NCBI GenBank assembly: GCA_011390205.1
Contig: JAABSX010000023.1
Span: forward strand, 1 to 60,414
From: Microscillaceae bacterium
Lineage (GTDB): Bacteria > Bacteroidota > Bacteroidia > Cytophagales > Microscillaceae
Direction: 5' to 3'
DNA length: 60,414 nt
A program made the position numbers and the translations under genes. The notes beneath the pieces were generated by a model that searched no databases, was not told the DNA's origin, and saw only the letters and a list, made by a program, of their open reading frames with translations. Shown in pieces: positions 25,978 through 33,844 of the stretch (positions are counted from its first letter, which is position 1; each line of letters begins with the position of its first letter).

Positions 25978-26583
25978 ATGAAAAGATCCACTTGCCCATT
26001 GTCTAATCATCTCTGGCACAGCCTTAAAATCGGATTGCTGATATGCCTGAGCATCTTCAGCACACAGGCACAGGTCAGCACACCTACACAAGGGGCAGAT
26101 ACAGGTGGGCAAGACTCGCTCACAGTGCAAAAACTGCCTAGCATACAGGATTTAATGGCAAAATCAGCCCCTCGTTTTTTAACTTTAGAGAAAAACGGAG
26201 GAATCAAAAGGCTTCGATATTATGTAGGCAGCAAAATAGAATTTGACCTCAAAGGAGACCCTAACCGATACAATGCAGCCCTAGAGGGCATCAAAGATAG
26301 CCTCGTGATTATCTATGATACTCCAGTGCTTTTGTCTAGTTTTGAGGCAGTATATGTTACGCCCGAAAGACCTTTTGTGAGGCTTTTGAGTGGTTTTTTG
26401 ATAGGTGCAGGGTTAGGCTATCTCGCCTTAGATACAGTCAATAATTCTTTCTCACCCAATCGTGAGTCACTGATAGTCAGCAGTTCTTTTGTGTTGCCAG
26501 GGGCTGTGCTTTTGTTTTTACTCAAAAAACGCCGCATTCATCTGAATAAAAACCGCTACCTTAAGACCATTCAAGCTTTTTAA
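25978..26583 (+). CDS. Unknown exported or membrane protein, 201 aa
   Basis: I chose ATG 25978 (MKRSTCPLSNHLWHSLKIG) because the open frame upstream begins at a TTG and the ATG gives a recognisable signal sequence ending QAQVSTPTQG. After a spacer (PSIQDLMAKSAPRFLTLEK) comes a beta-rich domain around KRLRYYVGSKIEFDLKGDP, then two hydrophobic stretches (LLSGFLIGAGLGYLALD and FVLPGAVLLFLL) with a basic cytoplasmic tail KKRRIHLNKNRY. It is a conserved-looking Bacteroidota membrane protein with no known function. Confidence 0.65.
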   Translation: MKRSTCPLSNHLWHSLKIGLLICLSIFSTQAQVSTPTQGADTGGQDSLTVQKLPSIQDLMAKSAPRFLTLEKNGGIKRLRYYVGSKIEFDLKGDPNRYNAALEGIKDSLVIIYDTPVLLSSFEAVYVTPERPFVRLLSGFLIGAGLGYLALDTVNNSFSPNRESLIVSSSFVLPGAVLLFLLKKRRIHLNKNRYLKTIQAF

Positions 26584-26588
26584 AACTG

Positions 26589-27017
26589 TTATTTCTCTAT
26601 GTGTTTCTCAAAGCCTTCTATCAAATTACGGAAGGCCTCAGGAATGGGCTTGGGGCGGCGTGTGTGTAGGTCTGTATTGACCGAAATGGTTTCCCCTGTG
26701 ATAAGTAAGTCATCTTCTCCACGTCTGATTTCCCACAAAAAACGAAAACTACTATTACCCAATCGTGCACATCTGACATATATCCTGAGTTCGTCGTCAT
26801 AGCGTGCAGATTGGTGATATTCAATGCTTACTTTTTTGACGAATATATCACAGCCCAGTTCAGTAATCCCTTCTGGAAAGACAACTCCAAGATTGCGGTA
26901 ATACTCCGTAATAGCGACATCAAAATAGGTCAAATAATGGCCATTAAATACTATAGATTGTGGGTCGACCTCTGCCCAACGAACCCTTAATGGGTGAAAA
27001 AAAAGGTATTTTTCCAT
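26589..27017 (-). CDS. Acyl-CoA thioesterase, hotdog fold (YbgC/4HBT type)
   Basis: A 142-aa hotdog protein. The 4-hydroxybenzoyl-CoA thioesterase signature is clear: VRWAEVDPQSIVFNGHYLTYFD with the catalytic Asp in the loop before the long helix, followed by VSIEYHQSARYDDELRIYV. It should hydrolyse acyl-CoA thioesters in the cytosol; the chain length is unknown. It ends only five bases from the end of the convergent 25978 gene, with no terminator between. Confidence 0.9.
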   Translation of the reverse strand: MEKYLFFHPLRVRWAEVDPQSIVFNGHYLTYFDVAITEYYRNLGVVFPEGITELGCDIFVKKVSIEYHQSARYDDELRIYVRCARLGNSSFRFLWEIRRGEDDLLITGETISVNTDLHTRRPKPIPEAFRNLIEGFEKHIEK

Positions 27018-27127
27018 AAAAAAACGTGATTTCTAAACGCTGGCAAAGTTTGCATAATAAAAAAACTCCACCAAAGTTAAGGTTTAACTTTGACAAAGTT
27101 TAATTTTATGGCTTGGTAATCAACTAT

Positions 27128-27868
27128 TTAGAGAATAAAAAAAGAAATATAAGGATTTACTATTGCCTCTTTTACTTCTTTTCCAGAGGCATCTATCCTC
27201 ACCAATTCTGTTACTTTTAACTGTATTCCATCTCCTCTTTTTTCATCAAGAATTGTAAGGTCAAGCTGCTCAGAATCTAGTTTAAGACTACCGACCAATC
27301 TTCCTTCTCTGAAAAGAGATACTTCCATTTTTTTGATGATGTAATTACATTCTGTAGGATGAAGCATTGAGAATCTGCTATCTACATTGGTATTCACTCT
27401 CAAAACGGCATCTTCAGGCAGCCCCTTTTCTAATTCTACTTTTTTGGAGGTAAATATTCGTACATCCGAACCATCAGAGGAGGCGGAAGGATGGTCATTC
27501 GCTGCTTTTTCTGCATAGGTGAGCAGTACTTCTGCCTTGGGTCTGGGCAGCACTTTAAATACTTTTTGGCTTAATATTTTCCCTTTTTGTGTCAGAAATA
27601 GAGTGCTTTCTCCTTCTGCAGCAGCTACAATGCTGAGTTTGTTGCTCTCTTGGGAGAGGATTTGTCCATTTTTGATTTCGTACTGGAGGGTTCTTGCCTT
27701 TTTCTTTGATACATTAGGTAAAGTGTAAAGTACCTGAGGCACACCTGCATACAAGGGGATTTCTTGTATCTCAGCACCTAGATTCCAGTCTTTTTCTTGG
27801 GCTTGGGCATTCAAAATACCGCTCAAAAACATACAAATTGAGATAATAAATAGGGATGACTTTTTCAT
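27128..27868 (-). CDS. Exported protein with GldM C-terminal-like domains
   Basis: A 246-aa protein with a signal peptide (MKKSSLFIISICMFLSGILNAQAQ). Two Ig-like beta domains follow. The first (IPLYAGVPQVLYTLPNVSKKKARTL, then AAAEGESTLFLTQKGKILSQKVFKVLPRPKAEVLL) resembles the periplasmic D3-type domain of GldM, with the characteristic exit FKVLPRPKAE. The second (ECNYIIKKMEVSLFREGRL to the end) resembles the last GldM domain. The N-terminal TM-anchored part of GldM is missing, so it is a soluble relative rather than the gliding motor itself. It stands alone; no gldKLN genes are near. Confidence 0.6.
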   Translation of the reverse strand: MKKSSLFIISICMFLSGILNAQAQEKDWNLGAEIQEIPLYAGVPQVLYTLPNVSKKKARTLQYEIKNGQILSQESNKLSIVAAAEGESTLFLTQKGKILSQKVFKVLPRPKAEVLLTYAEKAANDHPSASSDGSDVRIFTSKKVELEKGLPEDAVLRVNTNVDSRFSMLHPTECNYIIKKMEVSLFREGRLVGSLKLDSEQLDLTILDEKRGDGIQLKVTELVRIDASGKEVKEAIVNPYISFFIL

Positions 27869-28042
27869 TGTATTGAGTTTTATGAGTGTGGAGAAAAATA
27901 CAAATATTTTTAGACAAATATGAATTTAGGGAGGATGTGTGGAGAAAAATAAATATTTTTTTAGTTAAGAGAATTGGAGACTCAGGAAAAGTCTTGCCTT
28001 TAAAATTTATTTTAGGTATAGAATAGTTTTTAAGAAGCATTT

Positions 28043-28113
28043 TATACCCCAGAGGGGTTTCATCTTTGTAGAAAAGTCCGATATGCTCAAATATGAACTC
28101 CGTAGGTATGAGG
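28043..28113 (-). repeat. Interspersed repeat, copy A
   Basis: Read on the minus strand it has CCTACGGAGTTC, a spacer of about 24, then CTTTTCTACAAAGATGAAACCCC with a palindrome CCCCTCTGGGG. Its right part is the near-identical inverse of copy C at 4971-5020. It ends against the IS110 remnant. Confidence 0.65.
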
Positions 28114-28123
28114 AGTGAAATAT

Positions 28124-28324
28124 CAATGCAAGTAGTTTCACTCGGCTACAAGGTTTAACCCTGCTTGTAAAGAACTTTATCAAAGGCTAAGACAGAAAGG
28201 TAAAGCACACAAGGTAGCTATGGTGGCAGTAATGCATAAGTTAGTCAAGCAGTTTTTTGCTATTATCAAGAGCGGAAAACCTTACCAAAATGACTTCCAT
28301 ATTGATATGCAAAAAACTACTTGA
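28124..28324 (+). pseudogene. IS110-family transposase C-terminal remnant
   Basis: One frame reads HSATRFNPACKELYQRL, RQKGKAHKVAMVAVMHKLVKQ and FFAIIKSGKPYQNDFHIDMQKT before a stop at 28322. This is the conserved C-terminal tail of IS110-type DEDD transposases (N-P-x-x-K-x-x-Y-x-R-L and G-K-x-x-K-V-A). An in-frame TAG (28133) and the lack of any upstream catalytic part show that it is a short, dead fragment. The matching N-terminal RuvC-like half is absent. Confidence 0.8.
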
Positions 28325-28364
28325 AAATGAAAAACAAATTTTATTTGGCTTTTATTTGGAATTT

Positions 28365-28440
28365 AACACAGTTCCTACGGAGTTCGCATGCATTTTGTAT
28401 CTATTTTTACAAAGATTTCACTCTTATGGAGTAGTGATGA
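28365..28440 (+). repeat. Interspersed repeat, copy B
   Basis: It has CCTACGGAGTTC at 28373, a spacer and TTTTTACAAAGATTTCACTC with a half-palindrome, matching the order of copy A read on the minus strand. The 12-bp block GAACTCCGTAGG of copy A is its exact inverse, so A and B flank the IS110 remnant as inverted copies. Confidence 0.6.
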
Positions 28441-28479
28441 TAGATTTACTAAGTCTCCAATAAGAGAAGCCAAGAAAAA

Positions 28480-30180
28480 TCAGGCTTTGGAAGCTTCATT
28501 ATTGGGGATATGTATGTCAAACTGTGTTCCAATTCCTTCTTGAGAGCTTACTTTGATGCTTCCGCCCAGCTTCTCGATGCCCTGTTTGACGATGTAAAGC
28601 CCGAGACCTGAGCCTTTTTCTTGCTCATTGGCACGGTAGAACCTATCAAAAATCTTGGGAGTATGCTCTGAGGGTATTCCCACGCCATTGTCTTTGAAAG
28701 AGAGATGTGTTTCTTTGGCTTTTATTTGTGCGGAGATTTCTAAGAAAGAAGACATTTTATTGCTATCTGAATAGCGGAAAGCATTGGATATCAGGTTATT
28801 AAGTGCTAGGTTGAGGCAGTGCTTGTCAGTATATATTTGGCTGTTTTCTTCCTGAATATCTAGTTTGATGTTGAGTTGCCTGTCTTGATTACTATATTGA
28901 TGCTGCTGAATGGCTTCTTCTAAGAGAGGTTTAAGGTTGATTTTCTCTATTTTCACCTTTGCACTTGCATTTTTGGCATGTGTAAGTATATCTTCTATAA
29001 ATTCATTGAGTTTTGTGAGGCTTTTTTCCATCATGGTGAAGTAAGTATTGAGCTGCGTGCTGTCTTTTTCGTGCTTGGCTATGTAGAGCAAGCCCATGAC
29101 AGAAGCAAGTGGTGAGCGGAGGTCATGGCTGACTTTATGGGCAAATTGCTCAAGTTCTTGATTCATTTGGGTCAATGATTGATTTTTATTTTTGATGTGT
29201 TCTTTTTGTTTTTTGCTTTGGTGGTAGCGCATCCAGATGCCTGCCAATGCAATGCCCGAGAATGTGAGCAGCAGAAGCAGTAAGCTGATATTTTGATAAT
29301 ATTGTGCTGTTTTGAGTTTAAACTCTGCATTTGCTGTTTTTTGGTAGGCGAGCATGGTTTTTATTTTTTGCATTGCTAGCAGAGAGTCTTTTAATTTGAT
29401 AGAGTCTTTTGCAATGATACTCAGGTTAAGAAAATCTATTTCGGCTTGTATTTGCTGTTTTTTTCTTAAGAATATTTTTCTGATATTCTGTAGATCAGCT
29501 CCTTTTTGCCCAAGGGCTTGCTCTAGCTCATTGATGTAAGAGAGGTAAAGTGCTGTGAGTTGGTAGGTAAGCACTTCATATTGAATCTTTTTGGGTGTAT
29601 TTTCTGTGATGACTTGATGCTTGTCAAAACCAATCAGTACCATATCTTTGGCATTGATATTCTTTTGAGTGCTTCGGTTCATTATTTCTTTGTTCAGAAA
29701 AAAACGGCTCAGTTCTGTGTATAATTCTTGGTATTTGTGCAGGGCTTTTTTATCTCGGCGGCGGCGGCGATAGGCTTCACTTGAGATAAGTTCGTAGATA
29801 GGAGCTACATTTTTGTCAAAAAAATCATAAAAAAATTGTGCAGAGATTTGATGCTGACCGAACAAATCATTGTAAATCAAAAAAGCCTGCTGGTGGTAGT
29901 CTGCTGCCTTGTCTGAGCGGTTTTCCTTCAATCCGTAGATATTTCCGAGCCAAGTATAGACCAAGGCTTGGTATGCGAGATTATTAGATTTATTAGCAAG
30001 TATCTCTGCTTGTTTGGCAAAAGAAAGACATTTCTCTGTGTCGGTTTGGTAGTATTCCTGCATTTTATCTACCAGTTGTGCCAGTTGTTGTTCGGTATTT
30101 TCATCTTGTGCCACTGATTTAAGAGGAGCAAAACAGAGCGCAAACATAAAAGTCAAGAGAGCGATGTATAAAAGTTTCAT
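28480..30180 (-). CDS. Sensor histidine kinase with periplasmic helical domain
   Basis: A 566-aa membrane kinase. The signal peptide is MKLLYIALLTFMFALCFA. A TPR-like helical sensor region of about 270 residues follows (LAQLVDKMQEYYQTDTEKCLSFAKQAEILA), then one TM helix (ISLLLLLLTFSGIALAGIW, about 300-320). The cytoplasmic kinase has the HisKA box FAHKVSHDLRSPLASV with the phosphorylated His, the N box NLALNNLISNAFRYS, DNGVGIPSEHTPKIFDRFYR and GSGLGLYIVKQG. It is complete. No response regulator gene is adjacent, so it is an orphan kinase. Confidence 0.92.
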   Translation of the reverse strand: MKLLYIALLTFMFALCFAPLKSVAQDENTEQQLAQLVDKMQEYYQTDTEKCLSFAKQAEILANKSNNLAYQALVYTWLGNIYGLKENRSDKAADYHQQAFLIYNDLFGQHQISAQFFYDFFDKNVAPIYELISSEAYRRRRRDKKALHKYQELYTELSRFFLNKEIMNRSTQKNINAKDMVLIGFDKHQVITENTPKKIQYEVLTYQLTALYLSYINELEQALGQKGADLQNIRKIFLRKKQQIQAEIDFLNLSIIAKDSIKLKDSLLAMQKIKTMLAYQKTANAEFKLKTAQYYQNISLLLLLLTFSGIALAGIWMRYHQSKKQKEHIKNKNQSLTQMNQELEQFAHKVSHDLRSPLASVMGLLYIAKHEKDSTQLNTYFTMMEKSLTKLNEFIEDILTHAKNASAKVKIEKINLKPLLEEAIQQHQYSNQDRQLNIKLDIQEENSQIYTDKHCLNLALNNLISNAFRYSDSNKMSSFLEISAQIKAKETHLSFKDNGVGIPSEHTPKIFDRFYRANEQEKGSGLGLYIVKQGIEKLGGSIKVSSQEGIGTQFDIHIPNNEASKA

Positions 30181-30331
30181 ATTTTCTTTAAGATGATATT
30201 ATTTAGCAATTTGACCTGAACAGATATTAAGCCACGTCATAAAAAATTGATTATCAGCAAGTTGTGTATATCATTTTTCCAATATTAAGATGTTTTTTTA
30301 TTTTTTTGTGCTTATGGGAAAAGTGTAAAAA

Positions 30332-31024
30332 TTACAATGTATGAATAGCCCATATAATGTCAGAAAGGGCTGTGTTTTGCCCATGAACGTACATATTTTT
30401 TAGATTTTCAAATTTGAATTGGGCAAGATATTCTTCAATTTTTGACTGTAGCCAAGTGAGTTCAGCTTTCAGCTTCCAATGTGCACCGCTAGGGTGAAAA
30501 AACACGATGAACAATCTATTTTTGAAATGCTGCCGCTTTTGTTGGCTCTGATTGGTGTAAAACCATGTGATTAGATCTTCTGGATTCTCAATGGCAAATT
30601 CAATAGAATGGGGGTACGATTTTGGGAAAACAGAGCTTTTATGGTCAAAAGGAATCCCTTTTATTTCAAAATCCTTGTATCTGTCTTTTGAATCAGGGTT
30701 GGCTTTTACATCTGATGATTGGGTAAAAATACGCTCGACCGCCGTAGCAGACCAGAAGTTATACCAGCGGTTAAGGCTGTATTGTGTAAGGGCTTCATAA
30801 TCATGATGGTTCTGAAATTTTCGCCTTATTTCTGACATCAAATCCTCAAAATATAATATCTCATAGATAAAGTTGGTTTTTGAGTCTTCTACATCATTCT
30901 GAAACCTTCCCCAATGATAGGCAAATTGACACCTTTTCTTCAGTTCTGTTTCTATTTGTGTAAGTGTTACTATATCAGACAGCATCATTTTGAATATTTT
31001 TTCAATAATAAATATTTTAGGCAT
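30332..31024 (-). CDS. Possible PD-(D/E)XK nuclease-like protein, unknown family
   Basis: A 230-aa cytosolic protein I cannot place firmly. A helical N-terminus (FEDLMSEIRRKFQNHHDYEAL, RWYNFWSATAVERIF) is followed by YKDFEIKGIPFDHKSSVFPKS. Here D118, D127 and K129 could form a D-x(8)-D-x-K metal site like that of PD-(D/E)XK nucleases, and FIVFFHPSG matches a later core strand. The rest (WKLKAELTWLQSKIEEYL) is helical. The start may be ATG 31024 or the internal MMLSD. The gene and its flanks are AT-rich and isolated, which fits an acquired gene. The nuclease call is inference only. Confidence 0.5.
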   Translation of the reverse strand: MPKIFIIEKIFKMMLSDIVTLTQIETELKKRCQFAYHWGRFQNDVEDSKTNFIYEILYFEDLMSEIRRKFQNHHDYEALTQYSLNRWYNFWSATAVERIFTQSSDVKANPDSKDRYKDFEIKGIPFDHKSSVFPKSYPHSIEFAIENPEDLITWFYTNQSQQKRQHFKNRLFIVFFHPSGAHWKLKAELTWLQSKIEEYLAQFKFENLKNMYVHGQNTALSDIIWAIHTL

Positions 31025-31206
31025 ATTTTGTTACTGCAACCAAGCCCTAATTCTTACATTTCACAGTGAATTGATAAAAATACAGCAAATTATTTCTCCT
31101 TTCCAATCAAAAATAATATAACACTACAGAAACTAAGAAATTGATTAAGGCAAAAATTTTTGTAAGTTTGAAACTTCTTAAGAAGTGTAAAAGAGATTGA
31201 AAATAG

Positions 31207-31241
31207 TTTGGGGTGTTTTTTAAAAATAAAGTGTATATTTG
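31207..31241 (+). promoter_or_regulatory. Candidate promoter of the SNase gene
   Basis: TATATTTG at 31234-31241 is a perfect TAnnTTTG box. TTTG at 31207-31210 could be the -33 box at 23-base spacing. The ATG is 61 bases downstream. Confidence 0.45.
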
Positions 31242-31302
31242 CTAAAATACTGTAACTATCTGTTTAATATTTTAGCTAAAATTACCTTAAGCCAAGTTCT
31301 CT

Positions 31303-31962
31303 ATGAAAGATATGTACGCCTTTGTCCAGCCCTACTTTAAATGGTTATGGGATTGGAGCATAGCCCATTACCCTGAATCGCTCATTCTTGTCATTCCATT
31401 GCTATACATGGTCTATCGGGTTTTGTTATACCTCCGTTTATACATCACAGCCTTAGGCCCCTACCGAGGGATGAGTACCAAGATTTACAAAGTAGTGGAT
31501 GGAGATACGATTTTGGTCAATAATCCTCTTAGAAGAAAACGCCGCTACAAAGTCCGTCTGATTGGTGTAGATGCACCTGAAAGTTTGCGTTCTTTGTATC
31601 AAAATGTAGCTCCTTTTGGAGCAGAAGCCTCTCAGTATGTCAAAAAACGCCTTTATAAAGGCAGAAGGGTTTTTTTGTATTACGACAAAGAGCCACGTGA
31701 TAAATTTGGGCGAGTGCTTGCTTATGTTTACCTCTCCAATGGAGAATTTTTAAATGCCACTCTAGTCAAAAAAGGCTATGCTTTTGCCAAGAGATACCCG
31801 CCCAACGTAAAAAATGCCCCATACTTTGAAAAACTAGAACGCAAAGCAATAAGCCGTAAACGAGGGCTGTGGCAAATTTATACTCCTGACGGAAACCTAA
31901 AAGCAAGCTACAAACGCTCACAAGATTACAAAAATTTCAAAAGAGCCCATAACTTAGGATAG
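31303..31962 (+). CDS. Membrane-anchored staphylococcal-nuclease-like protein
   Basis: A 219-aa thermonuclease-family protein. The N-terminal hydrophobic helix (SLILVIPLLYMVYRVLLYL, about 25-45) anchors it. The SNase fold follows with IYKVVDGDTILV, YKVRLIGVDAPES (Asp ligand and the first catalytic Arg), YDKEPRDKFGRVLAYVYL (catalytic Glu/Arg region) and LVKKGYAFAKRY. It should cut DNA or RNA with Ca2+ near the membrane or in the periplasm. It is followed after 35 bases by an exported EEP-family enzyme, so the pair looks like an extracellular nucleic acid degrading operon. Confidence 0.88.
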   Translation: MKDMYAFVQPYFKWLWDWSIAHYPESLILVIPLLYMVYRVLLYLRLYITALGPYRGMSTKIYKVVDGDTILVNNPLRRKRRYKVRLIGVDAPESLRSLYQNVAPFGAEASQYVKKRLYKGRRVFLYYDKEPRDKFGRVLAYVYLSNGEFLNATLVKKGYAFAKRYPPNVKNAPYFEKLERKAISRKRGLWQIYTPDGNLKASYKRSQDYKNFKRAHNLG

Positions 31963-31997
31963 ACTCTCTTAAACTTAAATTTACTTTAAAACTACCC

Positions 31998-32939
31998 ATG
32001 AAAAAAATACTCTCCACCTTTTTGTTGCTTGCAGTGATTTTGCAAGCAGGTACAGCCCAAAAGCATTTTGGCATTGCACAGCCCAGTGATTATCAGAATC
32101 CACTCAGGGATACCTTGGTGATTGCTACTTGGAATGTAGAGCATTTTGTGGATACGTATGATAACCCATATATCAAAAACACCCTCGAGGATGCACCAGA
32201 AGCAGATAAAATCAAGGCGAAAATCCAGAGATTTGTAGAGGCAGTACGCCAGCTGGATGCAGATGTGCTTGTGCTGCAGGAGTTTGAGTCACAGCCTTTT
32301 TTAGAGAGAATTGCCCAAAATTACCTCAAAGACATGGGCTATGTTTTTTTTGCAGCTGCTCCCTCGCCCGATTGGTACATGAATGTAGTGCTGATGAGCC
32401 GAGTGCCTATCGGGGTGGTCTATGGCTATGGTAATATTTACACAGCCGTGCCAGGCAGCACTGATAAAGAGGGGCGACCCGAAACCCAAAAAAATGTCAA
32501 TACACGTATGGTGAGTGTAGAAATATTGGCAAGGCCTGATTATCATTTTATACTCCATGGCTTGCATCTTAAAGCAGGACGAAATGAGCGAGATCAAGCC
32601 ATGCGACAAGGGCAGATCGATTTTTTGCTGGGGCAATGTCAGCGTTTCCAAGCCGAAGACCGCCAAACCAAGCAGGTAATTATGGGCGATTTGAATGCCA
32701 TTCCCAGCAGCGCAGAGTTTTTACAGATTCTGAAAGGCAAGCAAAAATTGAAATTTATCCACCCTTTTGAGTCTGAGGTCTTTTCACATCCTGCTGATAA
32801 GCCCGAGCGACAGCTAGACCATATCCTTCCCAATATCAAGATGTATAAAGATATGATAAAGGTAGAAGTATTTACGCCCAGTGCAGCCAGAGAAATCAGT
32901 GATCACTTGCCTGTGCGTATGCTGTTGCGGATGAAATAA
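31998..32939 (+). CDS. Exported endonuclease/exonuclease/phosphatase-family protein
   Basis: A 313-aa secreted EEP-superfamily hydrolase. The signal peptide is MKKILSTFLLLAVILQAGTAQ. The fold markers are ATWNVEHF (Asn), VLVLQEFES (metal-binding Glu), HGLHLKAG (catalytic His), MGDLNAIPSS (Asp and Asn) and the end ISDHLPVRM (Asp-His). It could be a nuclease or a phosphodiesterase; the neighbouring SNase favours DNA or RNA. It ends 112 bases from the convergent GDSL esterase. Confidence 0.9.
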   Translation: MKKILSTFLLLAVILQAGTAQKHFGIAQPSDYQNPLRDTLVIATWNVEHFVDTYDNPYIKNTLEDAPEADKIKAKIQRFVEAVRQLDADVLVLQEFESQPFLERIAQNYLKDMGYVFFAAAPSPDWYMNVVLMSRVPIGVVYGYGNIYTAVPGSTDKEGRPETQKNVNTRMVSVEILARPDYHFILHGLHLKAGRNERDQAMRQGQIDFLLGQCQRFQAEDRQTKQVIMGDLNAIPSSAEFLQILKGKQKLKFIHPFESEVFSHPADKPERQLDHILPNIKMYKDMIKVEVFTPSAAREISDHLPVRMLLRMK

Positions 32940-33051
32940 AACAGTAGGGGAGGAGGCTAGTTTTACTTGCTCTGTCCCAAGCTTTTTCTTCACTCTGTTC
33001 AGTAGTTTGTGAAAGTTAGGTGAATGTTTAGACATGAAAATTGCTTTTCAT

Positions 33052-33756
33052 CTATTCATCTTTCTCCAACAATTTTTCTAACTCTTCAAATACATTTTTG
33101 GCTACTATTTTTTGTCCTTCTGCAGTAGGGTGGATTCCGTCAGGCTGATTCAGCTCAGGAATGCCACCCACATCTTTGAGCAGAAAATCCATTAATTTCA
33201 CCTCTTTATCTTTGGCTACTTTTGGGAATATCTTCCTAAAATCTGAGGTATAAGCCTGTCCCATATTGGGGGGAGTCTCCATGCCTGTAAGTAATATTTT
33301 AGCTTCGGGGTATTTTTTTCTGACTTTATCTATAATAATGCCCAAGTTTTTTTCTGTTTCTTTGGTGTCAATCCCTCTTAATCCATCATTTCCGCCCAGT
33401 TCTAGCACAAAGACATCCAGTTTTTGTTTCAAAATCCAATCTATCCGCTCCGCTCCGCCAGCCGTAGTTTCTCCACTTAGCCCTGCATTGACTATTTTGT
33501 AAGGGTAGCCCAGAGAGTCTAGTTTTTGTTGGATAAGTTGCGGAAAAGCCTCTTCGGGTTCTAATCCATAGCCTGCGGTGAGGCTATTCCCAAAAAAGAC
33601 AATAGTTTTTTGTGTATTTGTCTCTTTGTTGTCGTTTTCTGAACTGTTTTTCTGTGTGTTCTCTTGTTTGGGTTGATTGCTTTGTGCAGCCTTGTCTTGG
33701 CAAGCTCCCAAAAATAACGAGTATAATGCAAGGATACTAAAAGCGGTATTTTTCAT
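33052..33756 (-). CDS. GDSL/SGNH arylesterase lipoprotein (TesA-like)
   Basis: A 234-aa esterase. The lipobox LFLGAC (Cys 19) is followed by a Gln/Asn/Glu-rich linker to about residue 50. The SGNH blocks are IVFFGNSLTAGYGL (nucleophile Ser), NAGLSGETTAGG, LELGGNDGLRG (Asn) and DGIHPTAEGQ (Asp, His). It probably acts at the periplasmic side on acyl or aryl esters. The amidohydrolase at 33845 lies upstream on the same strand, 88 bases away. Confidence 0.9.
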   Translation of the reverse strand: MKNTAFSILALYSLFLGACQDKAAQSNQPKQENTQKNSSENDNKETNTQKTIVFFGNSLTAGYGLEPEEAFPQLIQQKLDSLGYPYKIVNAGLSGETTAGGAERIDWILKQKLDVFVLELGGNDGLRGIDTKETEKNLGIIIDKVRKKYPEAKILLTGMETPPNMGQAYTSDFRKIFPKVAKDKEVKLMDFLLKDVGGIPELNQPDGIHPTAEGQKIVAKNVFEELEKLLEKDE

Positions 33757-33789
33757 AAAAAAATTTAAAATGGTTCTTTGCTGAATAGA

Positions 33790-33816
33790 CTTTCCAAGCT
33801 CTCAAAACTTGGAAAG
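33790..33816 (-). other. Hairpin between amidohydrolase and esterase genes
   Basis: Perfect nine-base arms (33790-33798 and 33808-33816) sit in the 88-base gap, without a clear T run. It may be a transcript-processing or weak termination signal. Confidence 0.35.
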
Positions 33817-33844
33817 TATTGCGTCTATTTACTCCAGAAACTAC

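Larger units (their letters stand above)
27869..28479. other. Gene-poor region with repeats and an IS110 remnant
   Basis: This gap carries the promoter of the GldM-like gene, then two interspersed repeat copies in opposite orientation flanking a decayed transposase end, described separately. No intact gene was found. The 68-codon frame from 28257 overlaps the remnant in another frame and is not a gene. Confidence 0.6.

Noticed and set aside
28124-28324. Intact IS110 element
   Set aside because: Only the C-terminal tail is present, with an in-frame stop, and the catalytic half is missing.
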